This document shows, in pieces, positions 1 through 12,474 of a stretch of 64,000 nt of DNA. The stretch spans positions 18,820,539-18,884,538 of the forward strand of contig OY987248.1 of NCBI GenBank assembly GCA_963920765.1. The letters are read 5' to 3'. Every line of letters starts with the position of its first letter. Within the stretch, counting starts at the first letter, position 1. The position numbers and the translations under genes were made by a program. A model generated the notes under the pieces. It had not been told where the DNA came from. It was given only the letters and a program-made list of their open reading frames with translations, and did not search any database. The DNA is from Ulota crispa (taxonomy: Eukaryota; Streptophyta; Bryopsida; Orthotrichales; Orthotrichaceae).

Positions 1-1881
1 CCCAACCAAGATGATAAGTTCAAAGGTAACCATAGGCAATCATGGCATGTTTAACCCATAAAATCCCATTGTCCCTATATGGGACAAAATGGATTTTAGG
101 CAGGCTATTCAAATTTCAATACTTGTTGTAGTTTTTTGAAACTTTTTGTGAAGGTTAAAAAACACATTTGTTTTTTGCGAATATAGCTTTTATCTCAATT
201 GGTGGTTGAAAATAAAAGTTATGGCACAAAAGTCTTTTTTTAGTTTGGCAGGAAAAAAAATAACCCCCACAAAATATTAAGATAAAAATACTTAATCATC
301 TTACGCATAGATTGTATTTTTATCTACATTAGAAGCTTTAATTTGTTCCATTTGGATTTGTTATGAAAAAGTTATGAACAATCTGTTCTTTGGGCAATCA
401 AGACATCTTATTAAAAAATAACTTGCAAGATTCATTTTTGAACTCAAATTTTATAACTTTTCAAAAAATAAATGTTGGAAGGTTAAAATTTATTACTATA
501 ACAATTTTGCCTTTGAGATTAGCGTGTTTTAATTCCATCTTAGAGTCAACAATTTAGTTTTCCCTTCAATTTTGAACCCACTCCTATTTAACAATTTTTT
601 TATAAGTGAAAATTGATTGTCTTTTTTATTAAAAAATCTTCTAGATTCTCAACTTAGTTCTTTAATATAAATGATTATAAACTCAAAATCAAGTGTGCAA
701 AAAATTTATGCTATAAAGATTCAAAATTATAAAACTTAATCAATTCAGGGGCCAAAAATATAGTTTTCTTCATTTTAATTTCATGAATCTTGCAGCCTAC
801 ATGGTCAAAGTTTTTGGAATTTCTTTCACATATTCTTTAAATATTATGGTACAAGATCCTACATTTAGACATGTAAAAAAACTATTTACTAATTTTTCAA
901 TTTTTTTCCTGTTTACAATAGAAATGACAATTTTGAGTGATTTTCAACATAAATAAGGCCTTGGGACTTGAGGGGTTAAAAAATGCCCCTTGTATATTCT
1001 TCCCAGAAAATTTACACTTTTTGCATGTGATTTCAAACATCGACTCTTCTGTATTTTTACAGGTAGGTTTAGAATTGCACATTTGGCTATTGTACTATTG
1101 AAAGGATTGAAAAAAAATTACAATTTTAGAAAAACATGATGTCGGAATTATGGGCCACATACGTAGAAATGGTAATAGCAACAGAAATGACAAAAACCAC
1201 CGTTTAAAAAACGTTTTTGAAAAATACCACTATTTGAGCGAAACAAATTAAAAACAAAGTGCATCTGGCCAAGCATAACAATAGGGACTTGTGTGTTGAG
1301 AGATTAGCCATGGGTTATTTCTATATTTGTGATTACAATCTTAAGAGATTCCAAATATCTTCACACAATGTCCAAAACCAAATATTGAAAGAGTTTGGAA
1401 CCTTCTCCAAAGCAACAAAACTAAATCCCTTGATACTTTCAAAAGACACTTAAAAATTAGCATGAGGGGTTGAGTGTGACTTCGAAGGATGACGGACACT
1501 TGATTTAAAACTCACCCCATTTGATTGGTTATAATGTATCAAATTTGAGTAAAAAGGAAACCGACTTTATGTCACCAAGAATGTGTGAAAATATTACATG
1601 TCTCGATTATGCAAAAGAAAAAGGTCAAAGAAAGTATTGCCTCTTCTTACCACTTTTATGCAAATTAAGGGTCAACTTCCCTAGAGGTCTCAAATAAAAA
1701 AGTGAGGAAACAACAAATGGGTTATGAAGCCATGCATGGAAGTGTGCTTAATCAAAAATTGGTTTTGGCAAGTTTATTACAAGAATCACACAAAATTTGA
1801 CAATTTGAGTTTTTCACAATTGAAAAATGTTGATCACATGTTTGATTCCAATGTAATATGAAAGTTGGCCCAATGTCCAAG
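1..1881. other. AT-rich non-coding stretch
   Basis: I see no supportable gene. ORFs here are short and have no recognisable motif. Around 55-110 there is a decayed relative of the TTAA-element left end seen elsewhere: CCCATTGTCCC, a GGGACAAA stretch, then a TTTTGAAACTTTTTGTGAAGG-like segment that recurs near 9270 and 13550. Confidence 0.5.
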
Positions 1882-1884
1882 TTA

Positions 1885-2230
1885 GAGCATCTGCACCCTT
1901 GCACGTAACATGTAGCTCTCAAAAGCTGGTGTACAAGGTGCATCTACAACCACGGGCTCACTCAAATTTTGGATGTCCCACCCTTGCCCTCTAGCAAGTA
2001 CAGGCAAGCATTGAGAGCATATCAAAGAGGATAGAATTCTAGCTTCAATTGCTATCCTCTTCTGTCGACCAATTAGCAAGTTTTGATTGATTTGGATCTA
2101 GGAGCATGTTCCAATTTTTGAGCTATAATTGAGTGAACCATGTCTCACATAGAACAATTATATGTCTACGATGATTGGCCGGACCAAGTGCTCTTGCGGG
2201 GCTGCTAAGCATATGTGGATGCAGATGCTC
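1885..2230. mobile_element. PIF/Harbinger-like MITE (346 bp)
   Basis: The ends are inverted: GAGCATCTGCACCC on the left and GGATGCAGATGCTC on the right. They are flanked by the 3-bp direct repeat TTA (1882-1884 and 2231-2233), the TWA target typical of PIF/Harbinger. There is no transposase inside. The termini resemble those of the elements at 44731-45413 and 56893-57215. Confidence 0.6.
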
Positions 2231-2559
2231 TTAGACCTCTTGTTTATGAAGGGACCAATGATAAGATAAGACCTCACCTTTGCTCAACTGGGCCAAAAGC
2301 CTGAGATGTTTATTTTAAGATGTGGTTCTCTGTACCAATTAAAATTAAAAACATCAAAATCCACATCCTGACAGGATTTTTGCTTTGAGGCAAAAAGAAA
2401 GAAGTTCTGACAAAAGGAGGGCAGGACGAAGTTTTGGATTTAGGAATTACAACCCCATCCAGTATTTAATGAACTACCAATCAGATCATCCGAGCCGATC
2501 AATCCCGTCGATCGCCAACACCCCAATTTCACGACACGTATTAAAGTAGTATTATCCAC

Positions 2560-3000
2560 AAAATCGTAGATGTGGAAATCTCTCCCGACTCCACGCATCA
2601 CCAAGTTTAGCAAGATTTTCCCGATCTACTGTTCCGGTCTTCCCATCTACACCCTCCCTAGATGCCAGGCTCGGGTGCCTCGCCTAGGAGAGGGGGATGG
2701 CGCTGCTGCTGCCGATCCCTTTCTCCCCTTTCACGTTGCGCGTTGCCTGCGAGCGTTGCGCGCGCGTCCATCCCCTTCTCAAATGCAATTGCTCCGGAAC
2801 AGCAACAGCCACAGTTGTAGTAGCACATCACCAGATCGATCGGTGCGCTTCGAAATTTGCGAGTGGAGATGTGGGGTTTGGAGAAGGCTGAGTTGCAAGC
2901 GGGGTAGGGAGGCGGAGAAGAGGCGGTGAAGCGACTCTTCTTCTCCGAGAGATCAACTCATTCCAATTAGGCGAGGTAGGGTCACGTAGTTTGTGTTGTA
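2560..3000 (+). promoter_or_regulatory. GC-rich candidate promoter / 5' leader of the START gene
   Basis: This is a GC- and CpG-richer island in AT-rich DNA, upstream of the START-domain gene. Pyrimidine-rich leader-like sequence runs about 2650-2800. A possible 5' splice site (GCGAG|GTAGGG, near 2975) could open a leader intron whose acceptor is CTGAATCAG at about 4436-4444. Start site and intron are inferred. The open frame at 2570-2929 shows no known domain and is not annotated as coding. Confidence 0.3.
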
Positions 3001-4488
3001 TATATGTTTGAATGAATTTCTCTTATACCGACGTGAGCCTTTTCTTTAGGGCTGTGTTTGAATTCAGAAAATATATTGTTTCGCGAGGGTTATGAGAGGA
3101 TTTGCGGTGAGATTGTTTAAGCGGCCTCGACGGTCGTCTGATCTACAGTAGCGTCAGAGTAGCCGGTGGCGCGAATTGTTGTTTGTTCAACTATGGCGGT
3201 GACTCACGCGGGGTTTGAGATTGGCGGCTGTAATTTACGGCTACTATAGCGCCGCCATGACGGTGGTGCTCATAGGACTTTATTCCGTGAATGTGGACCC
3301 TATCATGCCAGTACCGATTGGTTGGATTGCCGATATGTTTGAATTTTTAGTAGTAGGTAAGCTGCGCAAGAGTTGAACTGTCACGGAGGTCGTCAGCCCG
3401 TCTTGGGAGTCGTGAGCTCAAGAGTTCCATGTTTGAGTGCCTGGCTCCGACCCTTTCTGTCGTATATGTAAGGGCGAAGTCTGAGGTCCTTAAGAGAGTC
3501 CAACACTTTCTCACGATCACATACGGATTGCGTTTTAGTCTTGAGGTCCAAAGCACTCGTTCTGAAAGCTTCCTGAATTCACATCTGCATTCTTGGCTGT
3601 GAGTTCTTTTACTGTATTAGAAAGATCCCTTTTTAGAGAAAAGTTTCTTAAAAAAGCTGTCATATTTAGTCGCGAATACAAAACGAAGGTATCCAAGTAG
3701 TTCAGGAAAGTTTTACTTGAGATAACGTGGCGCATGAGGGCATGCTTTTGGTACAAATGCTGCTTTTGCATCCTTGATCATCTGCGAGGGGGATTGAGTT
3801 TTTTTGCTCTTGTTTGAGATCTTCCCAACTCAGAGTAATAGGTCTGTTGTTGATCATTGCATAACTTTTTGCGGGAGTCAGTGCGCTCTAAATTCTCCTG
3901 TCTGAATCGCTTGGTTTCGTTACGAAGAAAGAGTAGGTCGGTGGAAACATAAAGAAACCTATATCCACATTGTAGATAATGTCTTTTGTATACAATCATA
4001 TATCTGTTTTTTGCGGGTTTAGAGCTACAGCTTGACCGGCTCTTTGGGTATGGCAAAGGTAGAGTGCTACTGAGTGCATGTTTTATGGAGAGAATGTACC
4101 AAATGCTGTGCAAGAGAGATGTAACAAACTGTTGTCTGAAGATTTTGTTACTGGGAAATATTGAATAGCTGACGTCTTTTTGTCTCCTAACTAGTATTTT
4201 CGTGTAACATTGGGTTTTAATGTCATTGTTTTTCCATTGGCGTTACAGTGTGAAGTAGGGTGCCGAGAAGAAACCGTCGAAGAAGGAGCAATTGACAAAA
4301 GCAGGGTGTCTCACAAAGTTTTCTATCAGAAGTAAGAACAGCCAACTTCATCCTAGTTAGCATACATTGTATGACATTGTTATTTTCACTGCATTGTGTT
4401 AGTTTTCTTTGGCTGACGTGGCTTCTGTGTTTTTGCTGAATCAGGGTCACATCGCAGGAGCACCCGCCAGGGTGTGTGCTCCGAAGTC
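3001..4488 (+). other. Probable 5' leader intron region of the START gene
   Basis: Only short, unrecognised ORFs on either strand. It lies between the GC-rich island and the first in-frame ATG of the START gene and ends at an acceptor-like CTGAATCAG about 45 bp before that ATG. I found no transposon termini here, unlike most of the window. Confidence 0.3.
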
Positions 4489-6690
4489 ATGGTCTGGGAA
4501 ATGGAGCCGATCGGGAAAATAAACTATTCTCTATGGGGGAAGCCTGCAGTGATGGAGACCGCTGCAGATATGATGTTTTGCATGGTGCCGATTTGGGTGG
4601 CCGTTGCACTTGGTCTGCTTATGGGATGGATGTGGAAACCTCAATGGGTTAGTATTTTCTTAATGGGCATCAAAACACGTCCCCGGCTAGTATGGGAAAC
4701 TCCTCCAGGCTTTGGAGCTCGTCGTTTTTGGCTGGCTATTATGGCGGTGTCAGCGTTTCCTATGTGGAAAAAAGCATGGAGAACATTTAGTTCGTGGATG
4801 TGGCCACCTGCTGAATTCGTAGTGTTGCACTCTGACGCCGTTGCAGTATCTCCATGGTAAGTAATGCATCTGGTTTTCTGTATTGGTTCACCTCAAACTC
4901 TCTTTTATAGTTAATTACCTGTACTCTGCTCTTGAGTTCATTATCAAAGTTGATGGTAATTTTCAAGGTTCATTCCTGTCGTTTAGGGTATGGTTTCTTC
5001 TTCTTCTTCTTTCTATTGATGCATTTTGCTACCTTTAAAAAAAAAACTCTTATGGATCGGGAAGTGCCACCTTTGAGTGTAGGGGTCAAGGTTACCATCT
5101 ATTTACCTGGAGGTTCGTTCGTTGATGTGCAGTGCGCTTGTTGTTAAAGAGGAGATGAAGAAGGAAGTGGTGACAACTGAGGACCTGAGTCAGTTCATGC
5201 AGTTGCTGGATTGCACAGATGGAGGTCCCAACTGGCAACCTATGATGGACAAGTCCATCCCTGGCATGGCCTATCAAGCATGGCGCCGTGAAGTTGAGGT
5301 AACCACTGCTTTCCTGTATCGGATGCCTGCTTACGTGGTTGGGATTATGCATGGCTACCGTTGTTAGTGTGGGGGATGCTGATCTTATGCTGAAATTCTG
5401 CAGGTAGGACCAACTGAGTACAGGAGTCGAACAGTGTTCGAGGACATGCCGCCCGAATTGGTGCGAGATTTTTTCTGGGATGACGAGTTCAGAGAACACT
5501 GGGACGACATGCTGATCTTTACTAAAACATGGGAGAAGTGTGAAGAGACCGGTGCTACAGTGGCGCAATGGATTAGGAAGGTTGGAACTCCTGACACACG
5601 TCCTGTTTTTGCGGGTATGAGATTTTTGGTCTTGGAGGAAAGTGTGAATGAAATTGCGTGTACCATGAAATTGTTGTACATGGAGTCTTTGTTGACTTGA
5701 AACTTGGATGTATGTGGGCAGTACCCTTTCTTCTGCAAGGACCGGGAGTATGTCATTGCTCGACGCATCTGGGAGTCTAACAAAACCTACTACTGCATCA
5801 CTCGGGTAAACACTTGGGGTTGCATTGCTTGATTCTGCATTGGTCTTTTTTTGGTTATGTTTTAAAAACCGCTCTTCCAGAGGAGAGTGGTGATGAAACT
5901 TTGATGTATCTGATTGCAGGGTGTGGATCACAAATTGATTCCCCGAAGACAGTCTCCAAGAAGGGTGGGTGTTTATTATTCGAGTTGGCGGATAAGAGCA
6001 GGTGTGCTTTAAAGTAGCACCTTTTTTTATTATATTATACTGTTTGTTAAAGCTAGAGATTAGAATCAGGTTATAGTATGTGTTACAAGCTTCCATACTA
6101 CCATATTCAACATGCAAGGGCTGGACTGATGGACGTTAGTTGTATGCAATGGAGAGGGTGCCGTTAGTATTACGCAAGATTTCTCCAAATTAGGTGCTGA
6201 ATGTCATGGATTGGGTGCAGTTGAATCGACAAGGGGCGATGGGCAAATGACAGCCACGGAAGTCCTGCTGTTCCACCATGAAGACATGGGCATCCAAAAG
6301 GATTTAGCAAGGCTTGGAGTGCGTCAAGGCATGTGGGGCTGTGTGAAGAAAATGGAGCCTGGGATGAAGAAATACAAGTTGGAGCGGAAGGCAAACACGC
6401 CTCTCTCACCATCAGCACGGCAGGCTCGCATCATGACCAAAGTTCCCCGTTGCCTCCTCAAGGAGGACTCGAAACCTGCGGAAGCTGCACAGAAATACGA
6501 GGCCGTGTTGGCGAAGAGAGGACAACAACAGCACCAGGAGGAGCAGCACCAGGACAACAAGGGTTACATGAAATGGGTGATATTAGGAGGTGCTGTTGCT
6601 CTGGTTTGTGGTATGGATAGAGGTGCTGTGGGCAAGTTTTTGGTGTTTGGAGTTGCAAGACGCCTCGGCGGAGTTCGTCGAAGGTTGTAG
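4489..6690 (+). CDS. Membrane-anchored START-domain lipid-binding protein (plant CP5 / STARD7-like), 6 exons
   Basis: Exons are 4489-4856, 5133-5298, 5404-5580, 5722-5805, 5920-6001 and 6221-6690; all introns are GT-AG and the phases agree, giving 448 aa. Residues about 20-90 hold a hydrophobic N-terminal segment (PIWVAVALGLLMGWMWKPQW) and the family block PPGFGARR. A START domain follows at about 140-360, with WQPMMDKS, YQAWRREVE, RDFFWDDEFR, QWIRKYPFFC, DREYVIARRIW, VYYSSWRIRA, EVLLFHHEDMGI and GVRQGMWG. The C-terminus (about 408-448) has KWVILGGAVAL...CGMDRG, a second membrane segment, and ends basic. START domains bind a lipid in a hydrophobic pocket; this plant group resembles phosphatidylcholine-transfer STARD7/PCTP and is probably membrane-anchored. 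Length fits the family as I remember it. The start is the first in-frame ATG; a GTG 15 bp upstream is not used. The ligand is unknown. No lesion seen, so probably functional. Confidence 0.92.
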
Positions 6691-7562
6691 CGCAAGTACC
6701 ATGTATTTTGCTTTTGTAACAATGAGAGAAAAGAAAAAGAAAGAGATGCCCGGGTTTTCCTCTTGCTGGATCAGGTGGTTCCCATCAGGAAACTGTAATT
6801 TAGTTTAGAAGTCGGTTGATTCATTCTCAGGGTTGGGCAGTTTTTAGGGACCCCTCCTCCATCTTTATGTGCTCCGGCAAAAGCCTTGCTGGGCTGAAAA
6901 GAGCAGTTTTAATCCTACGGTTTTTTGCTCTTCCATTACGGTCATTGATTATTCTGTTGCGTGGACTCTCTATTTGGGTTGTGATGAGATTTGTGTTGTT
7001 GCTGATGCTTCTAAAAATCAAGGACTGTAAGGGTTACTACTTTTGAACTAGAGAAGTATGTGAACCTGCTTGTATTGTCGAGGACTTGTGTTTTCTAATT
7101 ATAGAAATGGAAATATCTCGAAATACCATTTGGAAGTGTAAGACTTTCTCCTTGCGGAGGTGGACTCTTTAGCAGCTGTAGAATTGGCAGTGTGTGTGGA
7201 ATCTTTAGACGAGGACTAGGTTCGAACTATGCGCCAAGCAACACCTCGGGAGCAGCTAAAAATAATACTGGAGGAGCCAAATGTCCGGAAATTCAAGATT
7301 TGCATGCTGGATTGCGTTGGAGCTCTCTCCAAATTGGGTGGTGGTGGGCTTATATGAGTGTCAACCCAACTGAGAATCCAATTGGGCTGTGTTTCTTGAG
7401 CCTAATTGGAAGACCATCCTTTTGGCAAGAAATCACAAACCACGTGTGTAGGCTTATGTGGATCCATATGTAATGATTTGAATGAATGCTGGAGAGAATG
7501 GTAGAACAATCCAAAGGTCAGGAGAAGGAAAAGTGTGTATACAAATAACAACGAAAAAAAAA
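6691..7562. other. 3' flank of the START gene
   Basis: The first few hundred bases are probably 3' UTR; no clear AATAAA signal was seen. The remainder has only short ORFs. Around 7310-7420, partial inverted copies of CCAATTGGG-type sequence suggest an eroded repeat. Confidence 0.35.
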
Positions 7563-8075
7563 GGGAATTGATATGTGCACACCGGGGGTTGATATTTGCA
7601 CACCCCCCTGCGGGGTAAATTATTGAATTCTACCATCAAAAAGCTGCATTTGAGAATTTTGAAGTTGCATTTGAGAATTTTGAATTCAGATTTGGACTTA
7701 GAGACCATGATTTAGTCTAGAATCATTGTGGTAAATTATTGAATTCTACCATCAAAAAGCTGCATTTGAGAATTTTGAATTCAGATTTGGACTTAGAGAC
7801 CATGATTTAGTCTAGAATCATTAAAAAAAGTTGTAATTGAACAACATCCAATAAAAAAGCTTATCTTTTGTACAAAAGTAAAAATAACACTTTTCCCTCT
7901 AATTAAACTTTTTCACTGGATGTTGTTCAAATTGCAACTTTTTGTATAGTTCTAAACTAAATCATGGTCTCTAAGTCCAAATCTGAATTCAAAATTCTCA
8001 AATGCAGCTTTTTGATGGTAGAAACCAATAATTTACCGCGCAGGGGTGTGCCCCTGGTGTGCACATATCAATTCC
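7563..8075. mobile_element. Palindromic MITE, family A copy 1 (513 bp)
   Basis: It begins GGGAATTGATATGTGCACAC and ends with the inverse (GTGCACATATCAATTCC). Long inverted arms contain GAATTCTACCATCAAAAAGC and its complement. It sits in a run of A on both sides, so a 9-bp A-rich target duplication is possible. A direct duplication of about 110 bp (about 7614-7728 and 7729-7823) makes it longer than the copy at 54418-55190. G-rich ends and the 9-bp repeat at the second copy suggest Mutator-like affinity. Confidence 0.65.
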
Positions 8076-9183
8076 AAAAAAAAACCCATCTTTTTTGTAC
8101 CAAATAAAGTGGAAAAACGACCTTTTTCATATCAACAGGATTTTCGAGTTTAGACCAATATCGAAAGTCTAATCTTGAAAGTAAGAAAGGCATTTTCACT
8201 GTTAAAAACTGTTGGTCACGGTTTCTTCTTCCCATTAGTACATTTCTGTCAAGCTTCCTAAATGACTCGTTTGGTATTTTGACACAAGGGGTTAAACAAA
8301 TCAGGTGCATGTTTTTGTAAGCAACAATTTACCTCACTTATGCTTAAGTATAGCTTAACCACTCACCGCATTTGCACTGAAAAGGATCCCCTCCCTATTT
8401 TCTAATATTGGCAATTAATGCTTGATTGTCGCCACGTCACTACAAATAGCATGATTGAGGAGCACCAAAAGATTGTTCAAACCAGAAGATTTCTTGCTTA
8501 ATAACAAATCATGGACTGGACACAAACCGGGCATGCTATCTGCGATCGTGGAGAGGTGCAGGATTAGTGGAAAATGTCCATGATTCTTGTGATTTAGTCA
8601 GCATTTGAATACGAATTAGTTGGTTGAAAAGCTTGGATTCCATCCCCACTTCCAGCATCTCTGCCAATTTGCATTACCAATATGACTGCATTGAAACATG
8701 CGACATGAAAGTGGAGCCTTTGTTATGAGAATCAACAAGCTTTGGATCTAGAAGCGGGAGCCTTACAAATGTGAAATTTTGATAATAGAAATAACATGTT
8801 GAGCCAATTAATGGTGAGGGAAATTAATTTTCTAATGAGTGAGGTTGTACATACGTTGCTAAGAAAGCATTGATGTTTGGATCATGTTTGACGGTGCTTG
8901 ATTTAGGAGCTAAATTTGATATTGCAGCTTTACTTGATTATTTTGCGCAAGTGTAGTATTGTCCTTTGTGTTTCTAACAATGAGTAAAAAATGATTTAAA
9001 AATAATCAAAAGATTATTGGAATAATTTCACAGTCTACACAATCCAAAGCAATAAAGATACCCACAACAATAGCAACGCAAGTTGAGTCAACTCAACAAG
9101 GACACCTCATAATAAACAAGATGATGACCAAACTAAAACCTCATGACCCAAAGAATGGAAGCCTAAAAAATGATTAGTCCAAC
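8076..9183. other. No gene seen
   Basis: AT-rich, with only short ORFs and no recognisable protein motif. No complete transposon ends identified. Confidence 0.4.
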
Positions 9184-9187
9184 TTAA

Positions 9188-9900
9188 CCCCTAAAGGACC
9201 AAAGTCCCCTGGGGACTTTTGGGATTTTGGGCATGTATTTATGGCTAAATTACTTTGTGTAGTTTTTTGAAATTTTTATGAAAGATGAGGAATTCAAAGA
9301 TTTGTGTGGGCATCTAATTTTTTCCTCATTCCGACATTTATTGAAGAAGTTAAAAATGAATTTATGAGAATTTTAGTTTGGCAAGCAGCCCAAAAACTTC
9401 TTTAAAAATTGCATTTTTTAAAATAAAAATTTGAGGTTGGTTCTTTAAACTTATGTATATGTAGGAAGCTTTGAATCATTCAATTTTAATTGATGAGATG
9501 AAAATTATGAGAAGTTTTAGTTTGCGTGTAGGCATTGTTTTGAGATTCTCCACACCTACCCGCAAACCAAAACTTCTCATAACTTTCATATCATCAATTA
9601 GAATTGAATGATTTAAAGCTTCCTACATACATAAGTTTAAAGAACTAACCTCTAATTTTTAATTTAAAAAATGCAAATTTTAAAGAAGTTTTTGGGTTGC
9701 CCGCCGAACTAAAATTCTCATAAATTCATTTTTAACTTCTTCTTTAAATGTCAGAATGAGGAAAAAATTAGATGCCCATACAGATCTTTGAATTCCCCAT
9801 CTCCCATAGAAGTTTCAAAAAATCATGCAAAGTAGTTTAGCCATAGGTACGTGTCCAAAATCCCATTTGTCCCCGAAAAGGGGGCTTGGTCCTTTAGTGG
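9188..9900. mobile_element. TTAA-flanked foldback element, piggyBac-like ends (713 bp)
   Basis: Flanked by TTAA at 9184-9187 and 9901-9904. It starts CCCCTAAAGGACCAAAG and ends CTTGGTCCTTTAGTGG. The two halves are inverted copies almost throughout; the centre is near 9540, where AAAACTTCTCATAACTTTCAT faces its complement. There is no ORF of note. Its left arm is shared with the elements at 13473, 41999 and 60170. Confidence 0.75.
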
Positions 9901-9904
9901 TTAA

Positions 9905-10779
9905 CCCCTAAAGGACCAAGTGTCCGTTCAACATCCACTTAAGAACTCGGTAGGGTCATATGGAGCCAACTTTTATTGGATGTTTTCAAAATTGTTACAC
10001 GAGGTGCAAATATGTATTCCCCAAGTAGATGTATAGTTTTTTCCTCAATCGAATGCCCAGTTCAAAAGTTATGCTGCCCAAAAGAATTTTGGGCAGTTTG
10101 GGCAGTTTGGGCATCTTTGGAAAATCTCATGCTAAAACTTTCATTAACTTTTGAAATTTGGCAAGTATGTAACTAAGAAAACATGGTGTACAATTGTCAA
10201 AAACAAAAACAAAATTGAGCTCTCACATCACACTTTGAAGGGAGTCAAACTTTGTTAACTATGTTTGGGTAGTTTCAAGAAGAAAAAGTCCTATAACTTT
10301 AGCCTTTAGGCCCTATTATCTTTCAATCTACAAATCCAAAGCTCTTGAAACTTTATTTCACACATTTCAAATGTTTGTCTCTAACTTTTCACTATTTAAA
10401 TTTCAAATAAAAGACTTCCTCATTGTACAAGAAATCATGAAAGAATGACTAATGTATTGCCAATTCACCAAATCTCCTTGCATTGTAGGACAATTTAGAA
10501 TAAGCTAGATTCTATATTTGTTTTGAACTTTATTTCGAGTGAACCTAACATCATTTACTTGTGAATGGTCAAAAAAATATTTTCGTGTAGAGCAAAAAAT
10601 TTACCCTAGGAAGCCTCAAAATCTGTTGACCCTGTTTTGCAAGAACAAAAAAAGTTGTTTTTCTCACTTCAAACAATATACTCTTACGTCTACAAGTTTT
10701 CAAAGTTGTCATCTAGTTTGCCATGTAGTCCAAGCTCTCTCCTTGATCGCCCCCTCTTTGGGTTGTCAAGTACAAGACA
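9905..10779. other. Second TTAA-element left end, then unassigned sequence
   Basis: The TTAA at 9901-9904 is shared: directly after it another left end reads CCCCTAAAGGACCAAGTGTCC (9905-9925). I could not find its right partner. Beyond about 9960 there are only short ORFs without motifs. Confidence 0.4.
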
Positions 10780-10781
10780 TA

Positions 10782-11211
10782 AGGTAGCAACACTCATAAC
10801 CGTTATTGTCTCCATGGGCTTGACCTACTCTTGACACAAGGTGTCAGTGACTTACAACTATTAAAAAATTTAGTTATGGGTACTTAAGTGATGGTTTTGG
10901 GTGACAAAGTGATGTTTACGGGTGACAAAGTGATGTTTACGGGTGACAAAGTGATAGTTGTAGGTGACTTACAAGACGGTATTGAGTGTCCCATTGCGTT
11001 GTTTTTAGCATCTCCTACTCACAACTATGCATTTTCAGCAGTTTTGGACTTTGGAAAATCTTTGTGAACAAATGCTTGCAATTGGAACTTTGAAATTGAT
11101 GCCAATATTTTTCATTCTTTCTTGTTAATCTAGCAATATTATTTTCAAGCTTGTTCAATTGAGGTATATAGCCTACAACCCTTAAACTCACGCTTATGGG
11201 TGTTGCTACCT
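10782..11211. mobile_element. TA-flanked MITE, AGGTAGC family copy 1 (430 bp)
   Basis: Termini AGGTAGCAACACTCATAA and TTATGGGTGTTGCTACCT are inverted and flanked by TA (10780-10781, 11212-11213), as in Tc1/mariner (Stowaway-type) elements. Inside, about 10888-10966, a 21-bp unit containing GTGATGTTTACGGGTGACAAA repeats almost four times. The related copy is 12011-12398. Confidence 0.6.
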
Positions 11212-11213
11212 TA

Positions 11214-12008
11214 TCCGGTTGTTGACTTTTCTACACTAATGCAGCATTGCCCCATTGGCAACCAGTCACCATTGGCACTACAAATTGCAACTCATAACCT
11301 TCTTTTCTTTCAACTTGCTTCCTACACCCTTGGATCATGAAAGGCAAAGATTGAGATTGAAAAATGTACAACTGCTTATGTACAATAACCTATTTGCCGC
11401 TAGCACGGCTCATTGATTTTCTAATACATAATTTTTTTTTCTTTTGTTGCGTTTTTGAAGATTTTACATTGCTAGCAAAGATGCAAAATACAGTACAAAG
11501 CAAAAGGACAATTACAAAAGCAAAGTACCTAATAAAAATAGACCTAACCAAATATAACCAGCAATCTGAAAATGGTACATGGTTAGAATTCTAGCTCTTC
11601 TAGAGTGGTATTTCACTGATGGCTCGAGCCCCCCCGGAAGGGATTGTAAATTAGAAGCGAATGTCCACTTATATAGAGCCATCATTTGGTTAATTCCTGC
11701 TAGCAACTTGCTGTTGAAAGCGTTCAAATTGTACACAGCCCCCCTTCCTTGACTTCTTTCTCTGCCACCAGCTGGAGCTTGCCGTCTTCCACGAGAAAAA
11801 ACTAGTATACGACCCTGTTTCAACAGAACATAAATACATCCCAGTGAGGTGAGAAAGAAAGCCCTCGAATAATTTCAAGCTGGATTTGAGGCAGCATTTG
11901 AGGTCAAAAGTAGAACAGAAATCTGTACTTTCATGAAATAAATCAGACATCAAACAATGTTTTCATGATTTGATCCACTGAGATACAACGTACCAACACA
12001 CTGATTCC
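11214..12008. other. No gene seen between two AGGTAGC MITEs
   Basis: Two short minus-strand ORFs (11512-11823 and 11690-11953) overlap each other and show no known motif. The stretch is slightly less AT-rich around 11590-11800. No RNA gene recognised. Confidence 0.35.
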
Positions 12009-12010
12009 TA

Positions 12011-12398
12011 AGGTAGCCGCCCCCATAAGCGTGAGTTTAAGCACTTTATCACGGTTAGGGTAGTTGGACAAGGGCAAAAATTATATCATTAGATTGGAAA
12101 TAGAGAACAAAAAATATTAGTTTAGTTTGGGAAGTTATCCACATAGTCATGTGTGCGTGGGTATTTTTCAAAGTGTTAGATTACTGAAATTGTAGGAACC
12201 ATGTGTAAGAGATGCTAAAAATAAGGCTTGTTGGTTCTTAAATAGTGAGATGGGTACTCAAAACCATCATAACAATCACCCACAATCATCACTTTGTCAC
12301 CCATAACCATCACTTAGGTCACTCATAAGCATTTGCTTTTTTAATTATGATGTCAATGACGCCCATGGGGACGGTCACGTTGATGGGTGTGGCTACCT
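12011..12398. mobile_element. TA-flanked MITE, AGGTAGC family copy 2 (388 bp)
   Basis: Ends AGGTAGCCGCCCCCATAAGC and GATGGGTGTGGCTACCT lie between TA at 12009-12010 and 12399-12400. About 12280-12340 carries, inverted, the GTGAC-containing repeats seen in the copy at 10782. Confidence 0.6.
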
Positions 12399-12474
12399 TA
12401 AATATAATTCCACTAGGAAACTCTTAAAGAGGTGTTACGACATGAGTATGCAACGGTGTGGACTTATATTCTAA

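Noticed and set aside
2570-2929. 119-codon plus ORF in the GC-rich island
   Set aside because: Arginine-rich, no domain, and in the position expected for the START gene promoter or leader. Base composition alone explains the open frame.
3360-3450. Possible tRNA-like segment
   Set aside because: I could not form a consistent cloverleaf with A and B box motifs.
4474-4488. GTG start for the START gene
   Set aside because: It is in frame, but plants initiate at ATG; the next in-frame ATG (4489) gives a family-like N-terminus.
5092-6117. 341-codon open frame on the minus strand
   Set aside because: It lies antisense over exons 2-5 of the START gene and crosses their introns. The plus-strand exons encode a recognisable domain and the minus translation has none.
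10888-10966. CRISPR-like spaced repeat
   Set aside because: The 21-bp units are directly adjacent without unique spacers, and the host is a plant nuclear genome. It is a tandem array within a MITE.
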